A DNA stretch of 64,000 bases from Talinum fruticosum (taxonomy: Eukaryota; Streptophyta; Magnoliopsida; Caryophyllales; Talinaceae). The notes under the pieces are model-generated. The model did not search any database. It was not told where the DNA came from and saw only the letters and a list, made by a program, of their open reading frames with translations. Position 1 is the first letter of the stretch, and every line of letters begins with the position of its first letter. Shown in pieces: positions 12,204 through 23,801 of the stretch. A program made the position numbers and the translations under genes. Where the stretch lies: positions 8,791,001-8,855,000 of the forward strand of contig JAITYX010000012.1 of NCBI GenBank assembly GCA_021018815.1, written 5' to 3'.

Positions 12204-14731
12204 ATGTCTAGGAGACAGGCTCATACTATTAGGATGACAAAAGCTGAGGGTCTAACCCAAGATAACATTCCTAAGTAGGAATGGCGCCCTCGTCATGAGT
12301 AGAACCCCAATGACCTCTTGGTGGAGGCTGAGAGTCATTTTTCATCTCTTGCCATATCTACTATGGTAAGCTTCCCAACTTGATTTTCTTATTTTTCATG
12401 TGTGGAAATGGCATTTTTAACTAAAACTTTGTTGGATTTCATTTTTGTAGAAGGATATCATTCGGAGTAGTGCTATCATCACCGGGTTTTTGAGAGCTTC
12501 AAGGTGCGGAACTTCCCCTTGGAGCAAATCATAACTGGTCTTGGGTTTAGCTCTCTTTCCTTGCTACAAGTCACATGTGCCACTAGAAAAACCTGACCCT
12601 ACCCAAGCCATATGTGAATGGATCTAGGATACTACCAATACTTTCCATCTCCCATTTGTAGAGATGACTATTACTCCTCTTGATTTTTCCCTTCTTATGA
12701 GTTTGGGCTTTTTAGGGGAACACGTAGTTTACAACCAGGACTTGTATAAAAGCTGTGACTATTTACACCACCTCTTTGGTCCCATAGCTAGTCAATTTCC
12801 TCGGGCCAATTACTTCAAATATTCCATTCTTTTCGAGGCTTTTGAAAATGTTAAGTTGTGGGTTTAACATAATCTACAACAAGAAGTCCGAATAGTCCTT
12901 ACTCTCATGCTAAGTATGTCTATTTTTTCGAACCAAGGCTGCAAAGTGCAAGTCCACTATTTGGTGAACTTGGTGGATCTAGACAATATTAAAGACCTTA
13001 ATTGAGGTGCTCCTACATACACTTGTCTCATGAGGGCCTTACCTTCCGGAACTAGACACACAATGGTCAAGAAGGACTTGCAAAATTATATGCCCTTGTG
13101 TAGTTTTTGGAAGGTCATCGAGGTATGCTCATCCTTCTTAGTCTCGAAAATATTTTATCTTGTATGGATAAACATCTTACTTGTGTTGTAAACTTGTAGC
13201 CATGGTTGTATGAATATTTTCCACAATTTTCACCTGGTTCAAGGAATCACACTTCTTTTCTAGTGTCGGTGGCATTGGCTAAAGTCCATCTCCGTCAACG
13301 GAAAGTGCTCGTAATTGCCTCTTTGAGGTCTTCCCTCAACAACATGGCCATGGGGAGTCACTTTCATAATTTAAATTTTGATCCGAAATGGCCCATAAGT
13401 TTTTTGCCTTTCACCTAGAATTTCGCCCTAGCCCACGACTTGTGGTGGCCATATGGGAGTGACCCTGGGGTGGCCAACGCAAGCCAAACGATCGTGCTTT
13501 GCCACCCGATTTTGCTAATTTTGTCTTGTTATTTCATGGGTCCTATGTGTGCAGGCCAACTTTCATCCTTGGACCCAAATTCAACACCCTCCATACCTTG
13601 GAGTTGTGAGGGAATTAAGCCAAAGATGCATTTTGTTAGAGGGTCCATTTAGTTTCCGTTGGTACCTTGGTGAGCGGGTTACATCACAAATCCGCTATAA
13701 TACATGTGCACCTTTTCTTCTCCATGATCCACCGCGGTCAATGTTTTACTTCCACTCAATAACCCAAGAGGAGCAGGAGGAAATAATTAATGGATACCCC
13801 TATATGAAGTTCTTGGATACGGGCTTGTCCTATGCTTAATATTTTGGACGAATCATGACCCGATTGGTAATTTTCAATTTTCTCTTTGTGTGATTATATT
13901 TTTGGTGTGGAAATTAACCTTTCTACTACAACTTCTCCCAGGTGATATCCATATTTCGAGCCTTAAGGTCCTAGAAAGCCCTTATGCATTATAATAATTC
14001 TCGAACTTCCCGAGTCCGAAAATGTAAGGCATTTACTCCCAAAGAACTGGAAAGGGGTAAGAGTATTATAACCCTTTGCTTTTAGTTACATGCTAAAAGT
14101 GTCCTTTCTAATACGATGAAATTGCAGTATGATCCGGAGCAATCTCAAAAATGTCTATTGGATTCTAGTCCGCCCTTAAAGCTTTCAAGGACTTATTTAC
14201 TAGTTGGGCATACTCCGATTGTTCCGGGTAAGTCCAGTTAGTTGAAGTGCTAACTCATGAGTGCTTAGTATATGTGCTAACCACTCTTTCACTTTTATAG
14301 GACCGCCGTTCTAAGTTCCCTTATACAGGAGGTTTCCTTGGTAGCTCTGGGACTCAAATTCGTACCACAAGATAATTAATACCATCTAATAGTGCTCGCT
14401 GGACTTGGTTCTTCATGATGTTCATCCTGACGGTCTCACGATTACAGACACTTCGAAGCGGCACCAAGTACTTCTACTCCTAGCCCTAGTTCTTCTAAGA
14501 CCGGCATGGATGTTACACCTTTCTAAGTGCTCGATCCTTATGATAACCCCTTATGATTTTCATTGGATGTCATATAGTGGGCCTTATTATGAAGCTTCAC
14601 AACCAACTTAGAACCGTGGGGCTAGCTCTTCACAAGCAGCGGGAGATAGGCAAGTTTCAACCTCAATATTGAAGGATCTTGGTAATTATGTCTTTAGCGA
14701 TGATGCTATTGATGATGGTTATGAAGATTGA
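12204..14731 (+). pseudogene. Plant mobile domain (PMD)-like gene with introns, antisense in the Tat element
   Basis: The plus strand shows a gene-like series of exons. It starts MSRRQAHTIRMTKAEG at 12204. Plausible GT-AG introns lie at 12366-12450, 13123-13199, 13867-13941, 14057-14127 and 14228-14300, each short. Exon 2 contains the recognisable PMD signature: FHLPFVEMTITPLDFSLLMS near 12645-12705, then LGFLGEHV. Exon 3 opens PWLYEYFPQFSPG, also PMD-like, and contains RSMFYFHSIT. Stops and frameshifts in exons 2-6 make it a pseudogene. PMD proteins (PF10536, relatives of MAIN/MAIL1) are nuclear proteins repeatedly found inside plant retroelements and MULEs. It lies between pol and the 3' LTR on the opposite strand to gag-pol, the place where Tat elements are known to carry extra antisense ORFs. 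Intron borders are read by eye. Confidence 0.65.
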
Positions 14732-15119
14732 ATAACCACTTCTAGGGTGCTTAATCGTGTTAAAATTAATGTATTTTGTATTATTTGACTCTATGAAATG
14801 AGATGAATGCAAGGACCCAATTCAAAAATGCTTTCTTTATTTATATGATGTGAAAAAAAAACATTCAAAAAATTGAACTAACCCCATTCCCCCAAAAAGA
14901 AAATAATAAAAAGAAAATTTGGAATGGTAAGTTGCATGGTTCGTAAATAATTGGGCTTAGCGAAAATGGGCTACGTTAAAAATTGGCCCACTTGTAGGAA
15001 ACAATAGGACCAAAAAATATCGAACCAGCCGGTCTAACCGGCGCCAGCCAAAGGCGCGGTCCGGGCCTTCGCAAGCGGTAATGGCATGAATAAGCGGGAC
15101 TATGGTCTTGAAAATCTAC
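14732..15119. other. Spacer between the two antisense genes
   Basis: No coding signal. It is A-rich around 14850-14930, and then has a G/C-richer part with CCGGTCTAACCGGCGCC near 15030. Confidence 0.5.
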
Positions 15120-16790
15120 TATGAAAAGGATTGTGGCTGGTCGTCGGCAATTATACCTTCGGTGTTTACTTGCAACTCTTTAAAAGCGAGTCCTTAAAAA
15201 TTCCTGACTTCCTCGTTTCTTCAATTCCCAAAAAAATGAATTTAGTTACCAAATTAACCAACTGGATGTATGAGATGAATGATGTCGACAGGCTTGGGTT
15301 AGCGAATTATGGGTTGAACACTCTCTTCAACATTAGGCATGTAAGGATCTAGTGGACTTTATTAAGAGTTGTAGTGGCCTTGTGGGATCCTCAATATCAC
15401 GTATTCGGTTCGGGGATAAAGAATTGTGTCCTCTTCCTAAAGAATTCGATGTCATTCGGGCATTCACCAACGTCAAACTAGACTTGTAGTTCCTACGCTA
15501 TTAACTAATATGGTGGGAACCTATAAACATATGTCGAGTCTAAATAACAGGATTTTGAGGTGGATTCTGGTCGGGGACGAACTAAATCGATTAACCTAAT
15601 GTCTCACTTTCGTCCTATGTATGCCTCGGGACGGGCGCTCCTTCAAAGGCGTCGGGCCATTATTACATGCCTAATAGGTGGCTTCTTATTGGTACGAGGC
15701 CATAAGGATTTCGCGCTGCCGCGTTGCTCAACATTACCGAACAATTCGGTGAGTATTGTTCCCTAACTCCTCTTATTGTTACAAAAACCATCCTGGGGCT
15801 ACACGAAGTGGAAGCAAATTCCAATAAGGACTTTGTAGGCAACCCCTGTTATTGCAGGTAAGCAGTGCTAAAATGGTAGGGAATAGGCCATTAGGATCGA
15901 AAGGCGGCACCGACAAAGGAAGGTTGTCCAATGTTGCGGAGCCCGAAAGCTCTCGGCTTTTGCCCCTTTTTTATTTTATTTTTATTATATATATATCTAT
16001 ATATATATATATATATATGCTCCTGTTGGGCCCCAAATTAAGATGAATCTGGTCGTGCAATACACTACTAATATCTATGTTGTGCAGGCATTGCCTTGTA
16101 GAGCACTTTGAGATTGTGCAAGGACCGAAAAACTTGACCAACACCTGGCTACTTAATTTTGTCAGCAACAACGGCTTGCTTTATCGACAGCGAGGGCAAC
16201 ATCCTGGTGGGAGACTTGGTTTAGGGAAGGACGTCCTATCAAATGGTACATCGAGCATTGGTGGGTGTCTTAATTTAGGACACACACTAAAAGGCACCCT
16301 TTGTAAGTTTGCATAGAGTTGGAACCAGTACGTATTATTTCCCGGATCGTGTAATACAACAAATGGGACGAGTCTAAGATATCCCCTACCTAGAACGTAT
16401 CTCGCCTACCTCCTTCGATATTTTTTGGCAATGCGTGGCGGGTGTTTGCGTGGGCTGAATATCGGATGAACCTGCCTTGGCTATTGAAACCTCTAGACAA
16501 ACGATCTACAATTGTCTTCGGATTTTATCTAGAATGGATAAAGGAGACAGATCCTGAAAGATGCAAAGCATTGAAGGCTCGAGAATGCGATCCAAGAGGA
16601 GGTGTTCCTACGGTTGTACCCCTTCGATTCTCGAAGTGGTCCTGCAGATCGATGAACGGGCCAACCGAAGAGAGGTAGAAGCCGAGGAAAATGAAAGAAG
16701 GACTCACCGAATTAAAGAACCGAAAAAGCGAACCGAGGGAGATGCAAGCTGAGTCTAGTGGCTCAAAAGCGAAAAAAGTGAAGATTAACT
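15120..16790 (+). pseudogene. DUF7745-like protein gene, degenerate, antisense in the Tat element
   Basis: Plus-strand reading in several frames gives pieces in the order expected of the plant DUF7745 family: DPQYHVFRFGDKELCPLP-like sequence near 15390-15440 (seen here as SRIRFGDKELCPLPKEFDV), then GRALLQRRRAIITCLIGGFL near 15630-15690, then a piece like CLVEHFEIVQGPKNL near 16090-16130. A charged, Glu/Lys/Arg-rich tail follows near 16560-16750 (REVEAEENERRTHRIKEPKK) that could form a coiled coil. Stops interrupt it throughout. Such proteins occur as extra, often antisense, ORFs in plant Ty3/gypsy elements; their function is unknown. It could instead be a second, diverged PMD-type gene. An (AT)n tract lies at 15985-16018. 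Confidence 0.5.
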
Positions 16791-17189
16791 AAGGCTTAGA
16801 ATTAAGGAAGAATAAAAAAATTAAGGAAACATTTTGTTTTGCCTGTGTAGAACATTTTATTTTTCAAATATTATGCTTGTTATTTCCTTTTTATGGCTGT
16901 GTACTTGGGTATGTAGTAGACTTACCTTTAATAAAGTAAAAAGTAAGTTTACGCTTTATCAATTTTTTTTATCGCTCACCTAAAGGAATTAATTAATAAT
17001 TGGACTGTCTAAAATGGACTGCCCTAAAAATAGTTAAACGCCGAGTAATAGATAACAGCCTAAGAGATTTTGACCCGGGCATCCCGCCGTTGACCAAGTG
17101 GTGGACGGCGCCGCTAAGGTCGTGGCTCGATTGCACAACGCCTGGCAAATAGCTGAAGCCGTCTAGTGCCATGCTAAATGTAGTATTTC
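16791..17189. other. Noncoding stretch between antisense gene and integrase
   Basis: A/T-rich, no recognised feature. It has 'gacggcgccgctaagg' near 17103. It would hold the converging 3' ends of pol (minus) and the DUF7745-like gene (plus). Confidence 0.5.
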
Positions 17190-17773
17190 TTTAATTAGTA
17201 TAAATTAGTGTACTCGAAATATTTCTTCTCCATCTAAATCTGTCGGTTCGATCGCTACTCTGTCAATATTTGATCGAGTATGTATGGGCGTACCAATTGG
17301 GCCTAAATTTCCCTCGGGGTCCTGAATTGGCATTCTAATTTCCTTAAGAACCAAGTGTCCAACTTGTAGATGGTGAGACTTGTCTTTTTTGTTAAATGCC
17401 CTTGATATACGCGCCCGGTATATTTGGACACTATATAGAGCATGCAAGCCCTTTTTATCTAGTAAGACTAACTCCTCATAACGCACTTTGGCCCATTCTA
17501 CTCCAAGATTCTACTTTCTGCTATAATTTGGAAAGAGGGGATGGTAATTTCTATTGGAAGGACTGCTTTCATGCCATATAGTAGGGAGTAAGGCATTGCT
17601 CCTATCGAGGTTCTAATGGAGATTCGATAGCCCTATAAAGTGAAGGGTAATTTATTGAGCCAGTCCTTATAACCGATGGCCATTTTATTCACTATCTTTG
17701 TCATGTTTTTGTTAGCGGCCTCAACTCCTCTCGTTAGTCCGAGGCTGATAGGGAGAAGACTTATGATGCTTGA
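17190..17773 (-). pseudogene. Tat integrase, C-terminal part (cut by the gag-only element)
   Basis: Minus-strand reading gives the integrase core end and C-terminal domain: EAANKNMTKIVNKM, then RISIRTSIGAMPYSLLYGMK, then RISRAFNKKDKSHHLQVGHL and LVLKEIRMPIQDPEG. These match the usual order of a Tat integrase (GAVEAANKN, RTSTGATPYSLVYGMEA, RAFNKKV, GDLVLK). The N-terminal side of the same domain resumes at 25892, so the reading frame is split by the 8.1 kb insertion. Stops are present in both parts. Confidence 0.85.
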
Positions 17774-19474
17774 TGTAGACACCAAAAAGTGTTGTCTTTT
17801 TCTCTATTTTTTGTTTGTTGGCCCGATGATGAAATCCCGAGTCCTATTTGAGGATTTGGATCTCGGATTGTGTTCGATTGGTGCGACGAAGCCAATAAAC
17901 CATAAAGAACCCCTAGTACCACATAAATACCCTTTGGCCTTGGGTCATTCCAAAATCCCCTTTTTCTTTCGGATGATCCAAGATCGGGCCAAGTCTCGAG
18001 AGACGATGGAGTCCAAGTGTCGGGTATTGGGAAATTCCACGCTTGGAATCCTACATTCCAGCTTCAGCCAAATTAGACAAGGAGCTGAAGACCTCAAGAG
18101 GACGTTAGACACTGAATTTCATGAACACAAACATCAAAGTGCTGCATTTTGGCTCAAAGATAGTCCACCCGAGATTAAGAGCACGCATCCCCGTATCAAA
18201 AATGAACCCGCCAAAAATGAAAACTTCCCATTTTTTGAAAGGTGTCATGACCGGTGCCTGCCATCCCAAAACCTTAAGTGGAATGTTGTGTTTTGCCCCG
18301 GAGACTCCCTTGAAAGCACACTCGGGCACGAAACCCTAGAAGGCCTCTTGTGGTTAGCGCCGTGAACCGGACCTTATCCGGTTATATCCCTTCTTTATCT
18401 TGATTCTATCCCGTTCAATCTCAAGATATTCCAACCTGATATTGTACCCTATTCCGGACGATTGTTTGAGCTAGCCCTAGGTCACTTCCTTAACCGAACC
18501 TCTGCCTATAAATAAAGAGCCTTGGTTCTCATTCCCACACGGCTTCTGCATTAGCACCACGTTGCTGAAATCTCGCCTAAGAGCTACCGAATACTCTCTT
18601 TAGTGTTCGATTTCTTAGTCTCTTTTCAGCCTATTACCATTCTCGCTCTCCAATCTCACCACATCTAAACCCATAAACTCCATCGAGTCACACATCCGCC
18701 TACCTATCTCCACAAAAACTCACAAAAGGCCCTTTTCAAATCACCACCATCGCATCAAAAGATCCGGATCAGCAGGTGGGACAACCCGAGGGCACAAATT
18801 CGATCTTCAACGATTTATTTTATTTATATGATTTTTTATTGCTTTTTGTATTGTGGAGAAATGATATATTGCTTTTAAATTCCTCCTCGCCCGATGTAAT
18901 CTTTTAGATTTCTCGCCTTCTTTTGCTTTTTGCTTTCCTTTCGTTTTGCCCTTTCTTTTCTTTTCGTTTTGCTTTTCGTTTCTTTCTTTATCGCTTTCTT
19001 TATTTCTCCCTTTATTGCTTTCATCATTATATTTTGGTTGCTTTAATTATTTATCGCATGTTGCCGCTTGCTTGTTTATTTTACATCATTTTAATTCACT
19101 ACTTGAACTAGTAATGGCCGCCTTCGGACGGGCGGAACGTAAGGGTTTTCCCTATGTTTTGTACCCTCGCCCCGAATCCAGATTGGTGTTTTCACACCGA
19201 TCCGGCCCTCAAGCCTAACCCTAATTCCATTTATCCCTTAATTAGTAAACAATATCTTGGGAATTCTGAAAATAATTACTGAAATAAAATGGTTAATAAA
19301 GCTGCCATTCACTTTAAATCGATTTAATAAAATTCGAAAATCTTAATAAAAGGTTCATCCCCACATTACAAAATCGACTTTCTAAAACCATCTTTAAAAT
19401 CAATCTTTAAAAAAAAAGAGAGACATGACAGAAGTGGGAAAGTCGGCGGGCCGCGACCTGTCGTGGTTTCTACA
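17774..19474 (+). repeat. 5' LTR of the gag-only element (with internal deletion)
   Basis: Starts TGTAGACACC and ends GGTTTCTACA. It aligns with the 3' LTR except that about 390 bp present there (roughly 25240-25590, from CGATTCTCGG to the tract before GGATTGGTTTTTTCACACC) are missing near 19175. A TATA box (TATAAATA) lies at 18507-18514. Confidence 0.88.
18507..18514 (+). promoter_or_regulatory. TATA box of the gag-only element 5' LTR
   Basis: TATAAATA in the conserved context CCTATAAATAnAGA found in every LTR of this group. It would drive the genomic transcript starting near 18540. Confidence 0.65.
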
Positions 19475-19475
19475 A

Positions 19476-19493
19476 TGGCGATTCCACCGAGGA
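19476..19493 (+). other. Primer binding site of the gag-only element
   Basis: TGGCGATTCCACCGAGGA, one base after the LTR end. It corresponds to CGGCGACTCCACTTGGGA in the Tat element, so both use the same tRNA class. I do not assign the tRNA. Confidence 0.65.
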
Positions 19494-20089
19494 TAATCAT
19501 TTAGTAAGAGGGCGAAACTTGAAAATTTGAGTAGTGAGTTTTAATGATGTACTAGCATTAGACATCCCACATTTAGAAACTTTGGAATTAGTTTAAATAT
19601 TGTTTTGGACCACTAGGAAAACTTTATTGTACCCCTGCTTACCCTTTTTGGAGGGAGGCTCCCATTGGTTCCTTTAGGTGAGCCCAACTAGGCCTCATTG
19701 CTCGAGAAAAAGGTACTTCCTCCCTCATAGCATGCACTCTTGGGCTAAACCTTTTGGTTCACCGAGAGGCACCGAGAATTTTGGTTGGTATCCTTATCTC
19801 GTGTAACCCATGGGGGACCAAATTCTCGGACTAGATGTCCCCATGTATCCAAACTCTTGAACTCTTTAACCATAGAACTTTTGGACTATTAGGTGGTCCC
19901 CTCTTCATTTGCATGCTTGAATGAGTGTGGTTGCTTTTTAGATTTAATCTTCTACTTGTAAGTCTTTAGGGACAGGTGAGGAGCGCTGAATAATCCTTGC
20001 ATGGGTGCAAAAATAATATAATAAACTTTGAGTCGGTCCAATTGTGTGCATATTACCTAAAAAGTCCAAAATTACATTCCCCTTTTAGG
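19494..20089 (+). other. Leader of the gag-only element, unique part
   Basis: No coding signal. A/T-rich sequence between the primer site and the tandem repeats. Confidence 0.55.
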
Positions 20090-20900
20090 TCAGTCCATTC
20101 ATTCCATATTTGCATTAGCTAAATCAAAGTCATCTCTCTTAAGGTTGGTCCATTCATTTCATTTTTGCATTAGCCAAAATAAATTTCATCTCAAAGTGGA
20201 TGAGTCCAATCTTGCATTTCATTTGCATTGGCCCAAATTAAACTTCATCTCAATTAAGGTGAGTCCATATTTACATTTCCTTTTTTCATTTGGCCAAAAT
20301 TCAAAATCATCTTAATGTAGGTTAGTTTAATCTTGCATTTCATTTGCATTAGCCCAAATAAACTGCATCTCAATTAAGGTGAGTCCATAATTGCATTTCC
20401 TTTTGCATTTAGCCAAAAGTCAAAATGAAGTCAAAGTAGGTGAGTCGAATCTTTCATTTTATTTGCATTAGCCCAAATAAATTGCATCTCAATTACAGAG
20501 AGTTCATATATGCATTTCCTTTTTGTATTTAGCCAAAGTCAAAATTATCTCAAAGTAGGTGAGTCCAATCTTGCATTTCATTTGCATTGGCCCAAATTAA
20601 ACTTCATCTCAATTAAGGTGAGTCCATATTTACATTTCCTTTTTTCATTTGGCCAAAAGTCAAAATCATCTCGAAATAAGTGAGTCCCTTCATTTCATTT
20701 TCACATTAGCCAAAATTAAATTCATCTCTAATTAGGAGAGTCTTTCATTTTCATTAGCCAAATTAAAATTCATCTCATATTAGGTGAGTCTCGCTTGCAT
20801 TTTCATTTCTTAGTTAGCAAAAACAAATTCATCTTCCATTAGGAATAATCATCTATGCATTTCGGTTCCGCACTAGCCAAATCATAGAATCATCCCGGAT
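20090..20900 (+). repeat. Leader tandem repeats, about 14 units of about 58 bp
   Basis: Each unit follows the pattern 'GGTGAGTCCAATCTTGCATT', 'CATTTGCATTAGCCCAAAT', 'AAACTTCATCTCAATTA' with variation. Some neighbouring units alternate between a CATTTGCATTAGCCC form and a TTTTTCATTTGGCC form, so the higher-order period may be two units. The same repeat occurs on the minus strand in the leader of the Tat element (31890-32130). Confidence 0.85.
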
Positions 20901-21276
20901 TAAGGCATAGCATCAACGCATACATTCCTTTCCATTTGTTTTGCATCCCTTCATCTACATCTAAATAAAAGAGCATATCATTTTCTTTTCTCCCGGGATC
21001 GGTCTTCCTTGGGTTAAGCACTTAAGCCCGATCTCCCTAAAAATTCTTCTATGAGCCAATCTTGAGCGTACTCTTTTGTGATATAGGATAGGAAATCCTA
21101 TGCAAGTCCGGAACACTAGCAAGAAGCGTCTAGGAAGTAAGAAATCTACTTCAACACCGGTACGGTCAACACCGATACATCCCACATTTGTACGTACCAC
21201 ACCAATATGTCCCACATCTTGACTTGTGACACACCAGTATGTAGTCCAAGGTCTAAACAAAAATTCTCCTCCAAAA

Positions 21277-22440
21277 ATGGCCAACCAGCCGGAGCAACCC
21301 CCATCATGACCTTGATCAAAGAGTTTGTTGCTAAAGTAGAAGGTAGTATTGAAGCTCGGGATAAGAAGATTGAGTCCATGACGAAACCCTCAATCTCATA
21401 CGCAAATAAGTAGAGAAGAAATCAAAGTCCAAAGGGAAAGAAAAAGAAGCGGAAGGATCCCGTCCGTAACCTCAGCCCTAGGCTTACTCTAATCCACGGT
21501 TAGATCAAATAGAGAAGATGTTACCGGAGTCATCCATGTTCAACCACCACTACCTGGCTTAGGGATTCACTTCACTCCCTAAAGGCAAGCTACCCCTAAG
21601 TTTAATATGCCTAACATTAAGTTTCATGGAACCGAGAACCCTCACCATCATGTGAGAAACTATGCGGGGTAATGACTTTGAAGAAAGTACCGGAAGACAC
21701 TTACCATATCATCTTCCCATGGACGTTTGACACGGATGTCGGGAAATGGTACAATGTTGTCGACCCACATAAGGTCACAAACTAGGAAGACCTTTGTCGG
21801 GAGTTCTTACATCAATAGTCCTACAATACCGATCTACCGAGTCATACTTCGGGATCTAGAATTGATTAAGCAAGGAGACGATGAAGGCTTCACCAACTTC
21901 CTTACTCGTTGGAGGGTGATAGCTGCCCACATGACTCGATCGGCAATTTGAGAAGGATCGGGTAAGAATCACCATCAAGAACCTCCAACCTTCCTATCAT
22001 CAACACCTGAAGTTCTTGCCTATCATGGACATACTCGGCATGCTCGTAGAAGAAAAATGGGCTTCATCTCGACTAGAGGTCATCCAATGAGCCCATCACT
22101 CATCAAGGATGTTAATAAAGTCTGTTGTTTCCCTTTTTTCATATCCATTGTAATGTTTATTTTGTTTCCCTATTTTCCAATAAAAAACCAAACCCAAAAT
22201 ACCTTCCTTTTGAACTACAAAGGCCCGATTTCTACTATAGCGGATACATAGGAAGCCCACGAGGTCCGACCCCAACCTAATCTTGATCCTAGTTTCCACT
22301 CTCCCAAATTCAAAACCACTTTGCCTCATCGGGAAAATGCAGCGAATCATCAAGAAGCATGCTAGTTTAATTCAACACCAAACCGTTAAGAGCACGACCC
22401 ATCAGCAGACAATACATCACGGTTTAAGCGACCTACCATT
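21277..22440 (+). pseudogene. Gag-like gene of the gag-only element
   Basis: Starts MANQPEQPPS at 21277, then shifts frame: LIKEFVAKVEGSIEARDKKI follows. The core near 21590-21950 carries the retrotransposon gag signature: 'MPNIKFHGTENP', 'HHVRNY', 'DTYHIIFPWTFDTDVGKWYN', then QGDDEGFTNFLTRWRV. The same order is seen in the Tat gag at 30970-31227 (MPDIKFHGYENPYRHVRNFL, IIFPWTFNSDMMKWYNAAD). Frameshifts and stops are few but present. No zinc knuckle was found. Gag would form the particle that packages the RNA. Confidence 0.8.
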
Positions 22441-23039
22441 CTTTAGGCTTTATTTTAAGGAGTGCGAAGCTAACCGTAATTTTTTCTTTGTCTTTGTAAA
22501 CTTTTTGCATCATCTTAATAAAAGAATTCATTTGTTTTTAGAATAGAGTCTTACATCCATCTCCTTTGCATGAGTGAAACTCCTAAAAACATAAAAATTA
22601 AATAACAAAGCACCCTACAAGGAATTATTCAATGAAGTAGCATCAAGCATCAAGCATCATCAATCATCAAGTTAGCATCGGGAAGGTCACCGAAATCGTC
22701 ACCTTCTAAGAGGATCTTTGATGCCATAAACTAATCAAAGTTAGTCAACTCTCTCACATTCAAGAAGAGCTAGACAAAAGCACCCGGGAAGAACATGGGG
22801 GCTCAAGATTGAAAGGGTTATATAGACACAAGAAGTCCAAGAATACTCGGGGAAGAAAAAATCGTCTACCTTACGTAGGAGCTATTAGCACATAAACTAA
22901 AAGCTCAAATTTCGAATGAGGCACATCACCACATGGAACATATATTTTCAAGCAAGCGGACTTTAGGTCATCTAACGACCAAGTCTAGGCAAGAATTTCT
23001 ACATAAATATAAGCAGTTATCCCTATTCCAACGAAACCG
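22441..23039 (+). other. Spacer after gag in the gag-only element
   Basis: No recognised domain. The place where protease and reverse transcriptase would start in a full element holds A/T-rich noncoding sequence with short 'catcaagcatcatcaa' repeats near 22640. Confidence 0.55.
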
Positions 23040-23680
23040 GATAGAAGTCAAGCTTCGAGCCCGGTGAGCGGTCAAGGTTGAGAAACAACTCGGTCGAGCT
23101 TCAAGCCCATCGGCGATCAAGGTTCGGACATAACTCGGCCGAGCTTCGAGCCCAACGAAAGCAATCAAGGTTCGGATACATCCCTCCATCGAACATTAAG
23201 CCCAACCATGGTCAAGTTTCGGACATCCCTCCATCGAACTTGAGGCCTAACAGACGGTCAAGGTTCGGACACTACACCAAGACTTCGAACCACTCTATGG
23301 CCAAGTCAAGGAACCACATTTGAAACATGATTTGATTACCAATTAACTTCAGGTGACACTTCAAACCATTTCTATTCGATTGTTAGCTAACAAAACTACT
23401 AATGTAGAAACTTTAGCCAAGCTTCGGACCAAGAACGATCAAGTTTAGGCACACTCAGCCGAACTTTAGATCCAAGAAGCGGTGAAGTTCGAGCACCCTA
23501 GTTGGACTTCAAACTTTAGTACCCGAGTCAAGCTCAAACTCCCGCCAAACTTCAAGCTAAGCACATGGTCAAGTTTAGGCACACCAATCCGAACTTCGAG
23601 TCTTTAAGTAGCCAAGTTTAGGAATCGAGCAACCTGGACTTCAAACTCCACTAGTAAAGTCTAGGCCCCCATAAGAGTTC
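23040..23680 (+). repeat. Degenerate tandem repeats in the spacer (about 40-bp unit)
   Basis: Units share 'CGGTCAAGGTTCGGACA' and 'CCGAACTTCAAGCCCAAC', with variants such as 'GGTCAAGTTTAGGCACAC'. At least ten poorly matching copies. They occupy the region where pol would be. They do not encode a consistent protein. Confidence 0.65.
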
Positions 23681-23801
23681 AAGCCACAAGGTACCTAATT
23701 TCGGACACATCAATTCAATCAGCAATGCCAATACCAAGGAAGTACCCTTTAATGTCTACTTTGACCTTCGTCTTTCGGACTCGGTCCAAGTGAAGGATAA
23801 C

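Noticed and set aside
17676..18365. 229-codon plus-strand open frame, one of the longest in the window
   Set aside because: It begins in antisense of the Tat integrase and runs across the insertion border at 17774 into the LTR, so it joins two unrelated sequences.
20090..20900. Regularly spaced repeats that might suggest a CRISPR array
   Set aside because: The units are directly joined, diverged and without unique spacers, and they lie in a plant retroelement leader.
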